Positions 54,626 to 63,300 of a stretch of 64,000 bases of DNA are shown in pieces (within the stretch, counting starts at the first letter, position 1; every line of letters starts with the position of its first letter). The notes beneath the pieces were generated by a model that saw only the letters and a list, made by a program, of their open reading frames with translations, made no database searches and was not told the origin of the DNA. The translations under genes were made by a program, and so were the position numbers. Source of the stretch: Streptomyces sp. NBC_01775 (lineage in GTDB: Bacteria; Actinomycetota; Actinomycetes; Streptomycetales; Streptomycetaceae). Location: positions 6,448,001 to 6,512,000 of the forward strand of contig NZ_CP109104.1 of assembly GCF_035917675.1 (NCBI RefSeq), written 5' to 3'.

Positions 54626-55717
54626 ATGCGTTCCATCTGGAAAGGGTCCATCTCTTTCGGGCTGGTCACGATCCCGATCAAGGTGGTGTCCGCCACCGAG
54701 AACCACAGCGTCTCCTTCCACCAGGTGCACACGTCCGACGGGGGCCGGGTCCGCTACCGCAAGGTGTGCGAGCTGGATGAGGAGGAGGTACCGCGCGAGG
54801 AGATCGGCAGGGGCTTCGAGACGGGGGAGGGGACGACCATCCTGCTGACCGACGACGACATGGCGGCGCTTCCCCTCCCCACGGCCAAGACCGTGGAGAT
54901 TCTCGGCTTCGTACCCGCCGAGGAGATCGACCCGATCCAGCTGGACCGCTCGTACTACCTCGCCGCCGACGGCAAGCGCGCGGACAAGCCGTACGTGCTG
55001 CTGCGCGAGGCCCTCACGAGATCGGGCAAGGTGGCCGTCGCCAAGCTGGCGCTGCGAGCCCGCGAGAGCCTGGGGATGCTGCGGGTGTACGAGGACGCGC
55101 TGGTGCTGCACACCATGCTGTGGCCGGACGAGATCCGCCCGGTGAGCGGCGTCGCTCCCGAGGGCCAGGTCAGCGTGCGCGACGCCGAACTGGACCTGGC
55201 GGACACCCTGATGGAGACGCTGGGGGAGCTGGAGTGGAGCGACCTGCACGACGAGTACCGCGAGGCGCTGGAGCAGCTCGTCGAGGCCAAGGCCCAGGGT
55301 GTGGCGCCGCGCCCGGAGGAGCTCCGCAAGGCGGAGGGCGGCTCGGGCAAGCTCGTGGACCTCATGTCGGTGCTGGAACGCAGCGTGCAGGAGGCGAAGA
55401 GCGGCCGGGGGGAGGGCGGCGAGGCGACCGTGCACGAGCTGTCGGAGCACCGTGCGGGCAAGACCGCCGCCAAGAAGACCTCGTCCAAGAGGACCGCCAA
55501 GGAAGCCCCGTCGAAGAAGACCGCCGCCAAGAAGAGCGCGTCGAAGAAGACGGCATCCAAGAGCGCGTCGAAACCCGCCGCCAAGAAGACCGCCGCCAAG
55601 ACGGCCACCAAGACGGCCACTCCCAAGAAGTCCACTCCCAAGAAGTCCGCGGCCAAGAAGACAGCGGCGAAGACGAGCGCGGCGAAGAAGGCTTCCCGGC
55701 CGCGTAAGACCGCTTAG
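54626..55717 (+). CDS. ku: Ku protein with long lysine-rich tail
   Basis: A 363-residue protein from ATG 54626. The Ku core (1-260) starts SIWKGSISFGLVTIPIKVVS and has LDRSYYLAAD, YVLLREAL, WPDEIRP. The C-terminal extension (about 280-363) is built of Lys/Ala/Ser/Thr repeats such as KKTAAKKSASKK, resembling histone H1 or HupS tails. Such tails bind DNA ends and intercalate in other actinobacterial Ku proteins. It binds double-strand ends and recruits LigD enzymes. The neighbour across 30 bp is the LigD polymerase. Confidence 0.95.
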   Translation: MRSIWKGSISFGLVTIPIKVVSATENHSVSFHQVHTSDGGRVRYRKVCELDEEEVPREEIGRGFETGEGTTILLTDDDMAALPLPTAKTVEILGFVPAEEIDPIQLDRSYYLAADGKRADKPYVLLREALTRSGKVAVAKLALRARESLGMLRVYEDALVLHTMLWPDEIRPVSGVAPEGQVSVRDAELDLADTLMETLGELEWSDLHDEYREALEQLVEAKAQGVAPRPEELRKAEGGSGKLVDLMSVLERSVQEAKSGRGEGGEATVHELSEHRAGKTAAKKTSSKRTAKEAPSKKTAAKKSASKKTASKSASKPAAKKTAAKTATKTATPKKSTPKKSAAKKTAAKTSAAKKASRPRKTA

Positions 55718-55735
55718 GACCCGCCGCCGAGGCCT

Positions 55736-55832
55736 GTGTCGACGAGGGACGTGTCGACGAGGGACGTGTCGTCCAGGAGCGCGCCGTCCGGGTGCGGGTG
55801 CGGGCCGAGCTCAGGGTGCGGGCCGAGCTCAG
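55736..55832. repeat. Two tandem duplications after ku
   Basis: GTGTCGACGAGGGAC is doubled at 55736-55765, and GGTGCGGGCCGAGCTCAG (18 bp) is doubled at 55797-55832. The second pair reaches the stop codon of the FkbM gene. They fill most of the 111-bp gap between the convergent genes. Confidence 0.85.
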
Positions 55833-56620
55833 GGGTGCGGGTCGGGCCCGACTCGTTCCCGCTGCCCGGGGGCGCGGCCGGCCGGGAGGAAGAGCACCGA
55901 GTTCACATAGCGGCGATGGGGCGCCAGGGAGCGGCGCAGCAGCCCGTGCTCGGCCACGTGTGCGGTGCGCCGCTGGTGCGCCGCCAGGTCGAAGTCCGCC
56001 AGCGGTACCCAGGCGCGCGCCGGCAGTACCCAGCCCGTGTAGCCGAGCGAGGACAGCAGCGTGAGCACCGGCGAGAGCGGCTGGATACGCAGCTCCAACT
56101 CGATGAACAGCGCCGGTTTCTCGCGTCTGAGGGTGGTCTCGGCGCCGTGCAGGACGGCGAGTTCACTGCCGTCCACGTCGATCTTGATCAGGGTGACGCC
56201 GGTCAGCCCCAGCTCGTCCAGCGGCAGACAGGGCACGTCCAGGGCCGTGTCGTGCACCTCGCGGCGTACCAGCGAGGACACGCCCCGGTCGCCGCGCCCG
56301 TCCGGGGGCAGCCACAAGGTGGCCGTTCCGGAGCGGTCGCTGGCGGCTGCCTGGAGGATCTCCGCGTTGGGCGGGGTGGCGGTGCGCAGCCGACGGGCGA
56401 GGTGGGGGACGGGCTCGATGGTGACCACCCGGTCGGCGCGGCGCGCCAGCCGACGGGTCCAGGGCCCGTACCAGCCGCCGATGTCGACCGCCGTACCGCC
56501 GCGCGGACAGAAGTCGGCCAGGCGCCGCAGCTCGGGCTCGAAGCGCGGATACAGCAGGTCCGTCACCAGGGTCAGCAGGCTTCCCGGCAGGTGGGGGCCG
56601 ATGCGGGACGCGAGAGTCAT
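55829..56620 (-). CDS. FkbM-family SAM methyltransferase
   Basis: A 263-residue protein from ATG 56620, overlapping the Trm112-like stop in ATGA. The SAM site is GGTAVDIGGWYGPWTRRLA (about 41-59), followed by VVTIEPVPHLARRL, LPLDELGLTGVTLIKIDVDG (FkbM signature) and ELAVLHGAE. FkbM enzymes O-methylate sugars or polyketides. As last gene of the AftD-like operon it probably methylates the glycan or lipid made there. The final residues are encoded within a tandem repeat. Confidence 0.87.
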   Translation of the reverse strand: MTLASRIGPHLPGSLLTLVTDLLYPRFEPELRRLADFCPRGGTAVDIGGWYGPWTRRLARRADRVVTIEPVPHLARRLRTATPPNAEILQAAASDRSGTATLWLPPDGRGDRGVSSLVRREVHDTALDVPCLPLDELGLTGVTLIKIDVDGSELAVLHGAETTLRREKPALFIELELRIQPLSPVLTLLSSLGYTGWVLPARAWVPLADFDLAAHQRRTAHVAEHGLLRRSLAPHRRYVNSVLFLPAGRAPGQRERVGPDPHP

Positions 56621-56877
56621 GAGGGGGGATCCTCCGGCTGGTCCGGGTCGCCTTCGCCGTTGACGCGCTCAAGGAGGTGGCGGTGCTCCTCCTCGGCGAC
56701 CGGCTCTCCGGAGGACGGAAGGAGCTGGGGGATGCCGTCCACGATGGGGTAGCGGCGCCGCAGACGGGGGTTGTAGAGCGCCTCCTCGGGCTGGAGCAGG
56801 GTGAGCGGGCCCTTGTCCAGGGGACAGGCGAGGATCTTGAGGAGGGGGTCGTCGGCGGAGAAGCGGGGCATGGTCAC
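56617..56877 (-). CDS. Trm112/UPF0434-like small protein lacking a zinc cysteine
   Basis: An 86-residue protein from GTG 56877, whose start overlaps the DMT stop in GTGA; ATG 56871 is an alternative. The family core is DPLLKILACPLDKGPLTLL, LYNPRLRRRYPIVDGIPQLL. The usual CPxC zinc knuckle is CPLD, with no other Cys, so zinc binding is lost. Trm112 proteins are obligate activators of several methyltransferases. Being fixed between methyltransferase genes in one operon suggests it is a partner of one of them (inference). Confidence 0.85.
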   Translation of the reverse strand: MTMPRFSADDPLLKILACPLDKGPLTLLQPEEALYNPRLRRRYPIVDGIPQLLPSSGEPVAEEEHRHLLERVNGEGDPDQPEDPPS

Positions 56878-58004
56878 TGCCTTTCTGGGGCGTGTTCGGG
56901 GAGAGCCGGCGGAAGCGTCGCGGACAGCGGGCGCCCGGCGGGCGGGAAGTCAGGGGCCGCGGGGCGTTGGGGGTCCGGGGGCCGCGCGCCGGGTCCGGCG
57001 GGGCCGGTGGGTCCGTCCGGTTCGGTGGGACCAGTGGGTTCGGCGGGTCCTGCCGCCGGGGCGTCGGCGGGCTGCTCAGTGCCGGGGCCCTCGTGCTCCC
57101 CGTCGCTCTTCCCGTCGTTTTTCCCGGCATCCGGTTCGTGCCGGGGCAGCGTCACCAGTACGGAGATGGCGAGCGCGGCGCCGCCCAGCCGCAGGCCGAG
57201 GCGGAGCGGTTCGTCGGGCAGCGGCTCGGCGAAGGCGACGGTGCCGCTCACTGTGGCGTAGAGGAAGTTGACCGTCGTGCACACCGGGACGATCAGCGAG
57301 GCCCGGCAGCGCTGGAGCGCGGTCTGTGAGAGGACGAGCCCGGTCGAGCCCGTGAACATCAGGAGGTACGGGTAGGGCGAGGTCAGCACCGCCGTGACGG
57401 TGCCGCCCACATCGCCGAAGTCGAGCAGCCCGGCCACGCCCTTGATCGCGAGCGAGCTGACGCCGTACAGGAAGCCGACGGCGACCCCGTAGGGCACGCC
57501 CGCCGTCGGCAGCCGGTGGCGCCGCCTGGAGCGTCGCTCGGCGGACAGGAAGAGCCCCAGGCCCAGGGCGAGCGAGGGCAGGCAGATGGCGAGCAGGACG
57601 GGCACGGGCGCGACCTTGCTGATGGTCTCCGTGCTGCGGTGCAGCGAGAAGACGATCATGAGGAGGGCCGCGAGGACCGCCACCATCCCCCGCCGCTCAC
57701 GGCCGCCGGCGCGCTCACCCAGGAAGAAGGCGGACAGCAGCAGAAGCATGACCAGGCCCGTGACGAACAGCCCCTGGGCCGCGACGAGGGGGAGGGTGCG
57801 GTAGACGGCGAGCTGCGCGGTGAAGCCGAGCAGCAGCGAGGCGGCGCCCAGGATCCACAGGGGGCTGCGCAGCAGGTGCAGTACGAGCCGGGCCGGGTGG
57901 CCCGCCGAGAGGGGCGGCAGGGCGGACAGGGCCCGCTTCTCGATGACGAATCCCGCGCTGAAGAGCAGGTTGGCCACCAGCGCCGCCGCGACGCCCGCGA
58001 GCAT
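56874..58004 (-). CDS. DMT/EamA-family transporter with disordered tail
   Basis: A 376-residue protein from ATG 58004; the start overlaps the preceding stop in TGATG. Nine to ten TM helices fill residues 1-290 (AALVANLLFSAGFVIEKRAL, LYGVSSLAIKGVAGLL, FTGSTGLVLSQTALQRCRAS, VPVCTTVNFLYATVSGTVAF). The last 85 residues are Pro/Gly/Ala-rich and soluble. Drug/metabolite transporters of this kind export amino acids or move lipid-linked intermediates across the membrane. Its place in the operon suggests translocation of a glycolipid precursor. Confidence 0.85.
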   Translation of the reverse strand: MLAGVAAALVANLLFSAGFVIEKRALSALPPLSAGHPARLVLHLLRSPLWILGAASLLLGFTAQLAVYRTLPLVAAQGLFVTGLVMLLLLSAFFLGERAGGRERRGMVAVLAALLMIVFSLHRSTETISKVAPVPVLLAICLPSLALGLGLFLSAERRSRRRHRLPTAGVPYGVAVGFLYGVSSLAIKGVAGLLDFGDVGGTVTAVLTSPYPYLLMFTGSTGLVLSQTALQRCRASLIVPVCTTVNFLYATVSGTVAFAEPLPDEPLRLGLRLGGAALAISVLVTLPRHEPDAGKNDGKSDGEHEGPGTEQPADAPAAGPAEPTGPTEPDGPTGPAGPGARPPDPQRPAAPDFPPAGRPLSATLPPALPEHAPERQ

Positions 58005-58753
58005 CAGCGGCCATTCTCCGGTGGCTTGCGCACCGCTCGCGCGTGCACCAGCAGGATCGACGCGAGGGAGGGGGTGTGGCAGGCGGCCCGGTCCAGCGGC
58101 CGGAGGGGGCGCGGGACGTCGTGATACGGCGCTCCGGTGATGCGTACGACGCGGAAACCGGCCGCCGGAAGCATCGAGCGAAGGGCACGCGCGGTGAACA
58201 GCCGCAGATGGCCGACCACTTGGGAGCCGGGGCGGCCGTGGATGCCGCGCAGCGACACCTCGGAGAAGACCGGCTGGGTGCCGAACAGCAGCAGCGCGCG
58301 GTTGTACCAGGCGGCCAGGTTCGGGGTGGAGAGCAGCAGATGGCCGCCGGGACGGAGTATCCGGTGCAACTCGTCCAGTGCGGCATCCGGATCGACGAGA
58401 TGCTCGATCACCTCGGAGAAGAGCGCGGCGTCCGCCGAACCGGTCGCGAACGGCAGCCCCGGTGCTGACAGCTCGCCCCGTACGGCCGTCAGGTGTGTGG
58501 AGGCGCGCCGCAGGGCGTCCTGGGACCAGTCGACGCCGATGAGACGGTGCCGCGCCAGCGCGCCGGACGCGGTGGCCGCTGCTGTGCCGTCGCCGCAGCC
58601 GATGTCCACGATGGTCGAGGGCGTCTCTCCCAGCGCGCGCGCCAGGATGGCCGCCTGACGCCGCGAGCGGTCGGGTCCGGAGGCGACGGGGGTGGCGGGG
58701 TCCTCGTAGAGCTGCTGGAGGCTGCTGGGCCGCTCGGTGGCCGTATCGCTCAT
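58004..58753 (-). CDS. Class I SAM-dependent methyltransferase
   Basis: A 249-residue protein from ATG 58753, overlapping the upstream stop in ATGA. Motif I is IVDIGCGDGTAAATA (about 48-62). LIGVDWSQDALRRA, ALFSEVIEHLVDPDAALDEL and LRPGGHLLLSTPN complete a Methyltransf_11 fold. A C-terminal helix-rich lid (HLRLFTARALRSMLPAAGF) is typical of enzymes acting on glycans or lipids. Substrate unknown. Confidence 0.88.
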   Translation of the reverse strand: MSDTATERPSSLQQLYEDPATPVASGPDRSRRQAAILARALGETPSTIVDIGCGDGTAAATASGALARHRLIGVDWSQDALRRASTHLTAVRGELSAPGLPFATGSADAALFSEVIEHLVDPDAALDELHRILRPGGHLLLSTPNLAAWYNRALLLFGTQPVFSEVSLRGIHGRPGSQVVGHLRLFTARALRSMLPAAGFRVVRITGAPYHDVPRPLRPLDRAACHTPSLASILLVHARAVRKPPENGR

Positions 58754-60336
58754 GCGGGGTCCCCCTTCGGCTCGTGAGGCCCGTCGGGCTCGGCCGACGC
58801 CGTTGTCCTGTTCGGCTCGTTCTGCTCGTCCGGCCCGTCGGTCCCGTCCGGCTGGTACGAGGTGGCGGCCAGCGCGCTGGCGAAGAGTGCGCCGAGGCGT
58901 GCGCCGGCGCCGTCGTCCAGCCGGGCGTGCGACCAGCGCAGGGCCAACTGGAGCCGCCCGCCCGTCGAGACGGTCGTCACCGACAGGCCGCGCGGCATCT
59001 TGGCGGGCGCCGAGAACCACACCGCTTCGGCGCGCCCCGCGTCCCCGAAATCCAGCGGATAGGGGACGCGGCCGATGTTGGACAACAGCGTGCTGGACGC
59101 CCACGGCCCGGCGGCCCGGCGCAGCGCCCGGATGCCCGCCGCGCGGACTCCGACGGGCAGGACGGGGGCGGTCAGCAGGTCGCCGCTGAAGCCCAGTTGG
59201 GGCCGTTCGATCGCCTTGAGCGCGCGCGTACGGGCGGCGGTCGCACGAAGCATCCGGTCGATCGCCTGCCGGTCGGGTGCACCCGAGTCCGTGAGTGCCT
59301 CGTGCAACTCGCGCTCCTCCGGACCGAAGGTGACCTCGACCAGCCGGGTGCCGTTGCCGATGGGCATGTCGGCGGTACGCGGCCGGTCATCCACCGGCAT
59401 GGTGACGCGGACCGGTCGCCGGGGCTCCTCGTGGGACCTGTTCCACCGGGCGATCATCAGCCAGGTGGCCACCAGGAGTTGGTCGTTGACGGTGTACGGG
59501 GCCGGCTCGCCCGGAGTGCGCGCAGGGCGCGCGGGCACCGGCAGATCAGCGATCAGCATGCCGTTGCCCGGCGCGCCCGGATGCAGCGTGTCGGCCGCCA
59601 CGCGCGCGGGGCGCGTCCAGACCGGGGGCGGCGCCTCCGGCCGGCGCTCGCCGGCGCCCGGACGCGTGTCCGGCACGGGGGTCCTTACGGGTGGCGGGGC
59701 CGGGGAGTTGTCGGCGCCCCCGTACAGCTCGGCCGCCGTGGCGACCACCCGCAGACAGGCGGGGCCGTCGAGCGCGGTGTGGTTGATGGTGACCATGAGC
59801 ACCCAGCGGCCCTCGTGTTCGACCACCTCGGCGCGGAACGGCGGCGAGGCGTCCAGTGGCGGACAGTCCACGATGGCCCGCCGCCTGGCCTCCTCCAGGG
59901 TGCCGCCCGGACAGGAGACCGCGTCCCGGTCCGGCTCGCCGGTCAGTACCCACTCATAACGCGACCGCCACCACCGCGGGGGCGCCTGCCGCATCAGAAT
60001 GCGCGGATGCCGCCGCATCGCCTCGTCGAACGCGGCACGCAGCCGGTCGGTGTCGGGCCGGGCGGGCAGATGGATCTCCACATGCACGGTCTCCGGCTCG
60101 TCCTCGTCGAGACAGTGCCGCGTGATCTCGTCCACGGTCGGAAACGGGATGCGCCGCTCGGGCTCCGGGGGGCCGTGGGGCACCGCCTTCATCCGGCGCC
60201 TGCCATCGCTTCCTCCGGTGGCGGAGGAACGCGGCCCGGTCGCGGCCGGGATTGCCGCCGGGCCCCCGCGTTCCCCGCGTTCCCCGCGCTCCCCCCGCTC
60301 CGTCGCGTCCCCTGCGCCCTTGTGCGGTGCTGTCAT
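58750..60336 (-). CDS. Stand-alone condensation-domain acyltransferase
   Basis: A 528-residue protein from ATG 60336; the start overlaps the AftD-like stop in ATGA. After a Gly/Glu/Arg-rich N-terminus (1-60) comes an NRPS-type condensation/CoA-acyltransferase fold. Its active-site motif is NHTALDG (185-191): the catalytic second His and Asp-Gly are kept, the first His is Asn. RVTMPVDDRPRTADMPIGNG and SNIGRVPYPLDFGDAG are typical of WES/PapA-like enzymes. No adenylation or carrier domain is in the window, so it is not part of an NRPS. It probably acylates a sugar or lipid. In mycobacteria PapA proteins esterify surface lipids. Confidence 0.82.
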   Translation of the reverse strand: MTAPHKGAGDATERGERGERGERGGPAAIPAATGPRSSATGGSDGRRRMKAVPHGPPEPERRIPFPTVDEITRHCLDEDEPETVHVEIHLPARPDTDRLRAAFDEAMRRHPRILMRQAPPRWWRSRYEWVLTGEPDRDAVSCPGGTLEEARRRAIVDCPPLDASPPFRAEVVEHEGRWVLMVTINHTALDGPACLRVVATAAELYGGADNSPAPPPVRTPVPDTRPGAGERRPEAPPPVWTRPARVAADTLHPGAPGNGMLIADLPVPARPARTPGEPAPYTVNDQLLVATWLMIARWNRSHEEPRRPVRVTMPVDDRPRTADMPIGNGTRLVEVTFGPEERELHEALTDSGAPDRQAIDRMLRATAARTRALKAIERPQLGFSGDLLTAPVLPVGVRAAGIRALRRAAGPWASSTLLSNIGRVPYPLDFGDAGRAEAVWFSAPAKMPRGLSVTTVSTGGRLQLALRWSHARLDDGAGARLGALFASALAATSYQPDGTDGPDEQNEPNRTTASAEPDGPHEPKGDPA

Positions 60337-63300
60337 GGGGTGCGGTCCTCCCCCTGGTCCGGCTTCGGCCGGTGGTCGTGCTGGTGGTCGTGCCGGTCGT
60401 CGCGCCGGTCCTCGTGCTTGGGCAGGTCCTGGTGGCCGCGGCGGCCCGTGCCCAGGGGCGGGGTGGCGCCCTCGGGCGGGGGGCCCGCTGGTGGCGCCGG
60501 TGTGCCCGGCGGTACGGGCGGCAGCGGCGCTGTGGGGGGCTCGGGCGGGTACGCGGGACGCTGCGGCTGCTCGGGCCCCGGGGGGTCGAACTCGGGCGGG
60601 CGGGGCCCGAACACCGGTGCGGCGGGCGCCCCTACGGGCTCGTACCCGCGCTCGTGTCCGCCTTCATGGCCCCGCGCGGGCAGGGTGACCAGCGCGGCGG
60701 CCAGCGCCAACAGGGCGAGGGCCTGCGCCACGTGTCCGAAGGCGCCCTGTCCCTCGCCGACGGCGGACCCGGCGCCGACGGCGGCCAGCACACCCGCTCC
60801 CGCCATACCCGCCAGCGCCACCGGCACCAGCACCCACGGCTTGAACCGGGCGAGCACCGCCAGCGCGGGCACGATCAGCGCGTACGGCCCGGCCACCAGC
60901 GCGGTCACCAGGGTGAGCGCGACGGTGCCCAGGACCAGGCCGGGCGGCGGCACCTCGTCCTGGTCACCCAGGGGGGTGCCACGGCGCGTCCGGGTGAAGG
61001 CACATCCGAGCAGCACGGCGATGCCCGCACCCCCGGCGATGAGCCCCGCCGTGTACCAGGTGGAGGGCTCGTACTCCAGCTTGACCGTGCCCTCTTCACC
61101 CGCCGGGACGAGGAAGCCCTGCTGCCAGCCGTCGAGCCGCAGCGGGGACAGCTCCTTGCCGTTGAGGGTGGCCTTCCAGCCGTCGTTGGCGTTCTCGTGC
61201 GTCTGGAGGTACGAGGCGGGCCCGTCGCCCACCTCCACGGTGCGCACGTCGCCCTTCCAGTCGTGGGCGACGCTCTCCCGGTCGCGCGGCGCGCCACTCG
61301 ACGCGCCGGTCGAGGCGTCATCCGAGGCGTCATCCGAGGCGGCGCCCGCCGCGCCCTCCGCGTCACCGGAGGATGCCGGGGCCGCCGCCTTGCCGTCGTC
61401 GCCGCTGCCCAGCGTCACATCGGTGAGCGCCAGCGGGCCGGTGTCGCCCGTCTCCACGGTGTGGGAGCCGGCGTCCAGTTCGATGCTGCCGTCCTCGGCC
61501 TCGCCCGCGCACAGCTCGACGTCGATGGGGCGCCGCCCGGTCAGGTCGCGGACCTTGCCCGCTGCCTTGGTGGCGTGGAGGGTGCCGTCGACGGCGAGCA
61601 TCGGGCCCTTGCCGCAGGGCAGTTCGAAGGTCTGGTCCGGGTCGGGCGCGGGGACGCGGTACTCGTCCAGGGCCGGCAGGTAGACCTCGTTGAGGCCGAC
61701 AGGGAGCTGGAGCTTCCGGTCGGCGAGGGGGTTGTGCACCGTCAGCGGCTTGGTCTTGGTCACCGTGAGGGTGATCCGGTCCGTGGTGATCGGCTCGAAG
61801 CGGGCCTGCCCGTTCTTGTCGACACCGGCGGAAGTCGCACCATCCGGTGAGCTGATCCGGATCTCCTGCGCGGCGGCGGAGATGCCGCCCGCCGGGGCGA
61901 GCACGATCTCCCTGATCCTCTTCTTCTTCGGCCAGCTCAACCGGATGGTCGGCTTGTCCCCGGCGATCCAGGCCGTCGACAGATTGCCGTCCACCAGGTT
62001 GCGCGCGCTCAAGGCGGTGCCGGTCTTGGCCGTGGAGTCGGCCGAGGCGGTGATCCGGTCGCGGGATCCGGGCGCCGCCTCGTCCAGCAGCCGGTCCAGC
62101 TCGGCGCCCGGCACGGGCAGGGCGCGGGCGCGTACGTCGTAGTCGTCGCTGTTGGCGGTGGCGAACTCGCGGTGCAGCCCCACCTCGGCGGAGACCGGCG
62201 AGAGGCCGCCGGGGTCGCTGCCGCGGTGCAGGGAGAACAGGTCGCTGTCCGTGCCGGTGCGGTCGGCATCCGGCGGGAGCTTCAGCAGCCTGGTCACCTG
62301 GACGTGCGGAATGCTGATCTCGGAGAATCCGGCGCCCGACAGCCCGGCGCGCGGGGTCTGCGCCCGCGTGATGGTGAGCTTCAGCCAGTGTGCCGCGCCC
62401 TGGGGCGCCTTGATCCGCTGCCTCTTGCCGTTGGGCTGGAGGAAGCTGGAGGCGCTGCCGTGGTCCGTCTCGACCTTCACGCGGGTCGGCGCCGCGCGGG
62501 TGGCGTCCCCGGGCAGCGGCGTCAGCTCGATCGAGGAGGGGATGTCGACGGTGCCCTTGAAACCGGCCTTGATCCACTGCCCTTCCGGCTCGCCCGCCGT
62601 GCCCTCGGCCCACGCGGTGTCCGGATTCCCGTCGAAAGCGCCGACGGGCTCGAACTGCGGCAGGTGGAAGAGCCAGTTGCCGCTGCTGGAGGCCGTCACG
62701 GACTTGGCGCCGCGCAGCACCGAGGTCGTCTGGTGGCCCTTGCCCGTGGTCGGCAGGATCTGTTCGGGCTTCTCGCCGGGCTCCTGGACGCTGTCCGGAT
62801 GGTTCTTCTCGTTCGCCGTGTAGGTGTACGAGGTGTTGCTGTTGACCAGCCCGAAGCGGGTGTCGGCGCGGCGCAGCCCGTCACCGGAGATCTGGAGGGG
62901 CGGGGTGCCGATGCCCGGGTGGTTGTCCCCGGTCAGCACGGCCGGCCTGTCCTTGACCCGGGCGTCGCCGGCCAGCGGGAGCAGCGCCTCGGGGCCCCCG
63001 CTGACCTGCGCGGTGCCGGAGACCGGCTTGAGGGCGACGTCCTTGGGGCGCTTGGTGCCGGTCGGCTCGTAGATCTCCACGGCCCGCTGGCGCGGGTAGA
63101 AGCCGGCGACCTGGAGCGGGGTGTCCTCGGGGATGCGGCCTCCGGTCAGCTGCGGGCCGAAGGACTTCACTTTTCTGTAGCCGGATGCTTCGAGTGTCCG
63201 CTTGACGGTCTGCGGGGGTACGTAGCCCAGCTGGTCGGGGTCCAGGTCGTTGCGTACGACGACGTCGTAGAGCCCGGCGCGGGCCAGGAACTCCGCGAGC

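Noticed and set aside
58004..60336. Non-ribosomal peptide biosynthetic cluster
   Set aside because: Only a single condensation domain is present, with no adenylation, carrier or thioesterase domain; context is glycosyl transfer.
58774..61683. 969-codon + strand frame across the condensation and AftD-like genes
   Set aside because: It is antisense to three overlapping, domain-bearing genes; no start site or motif supports it.
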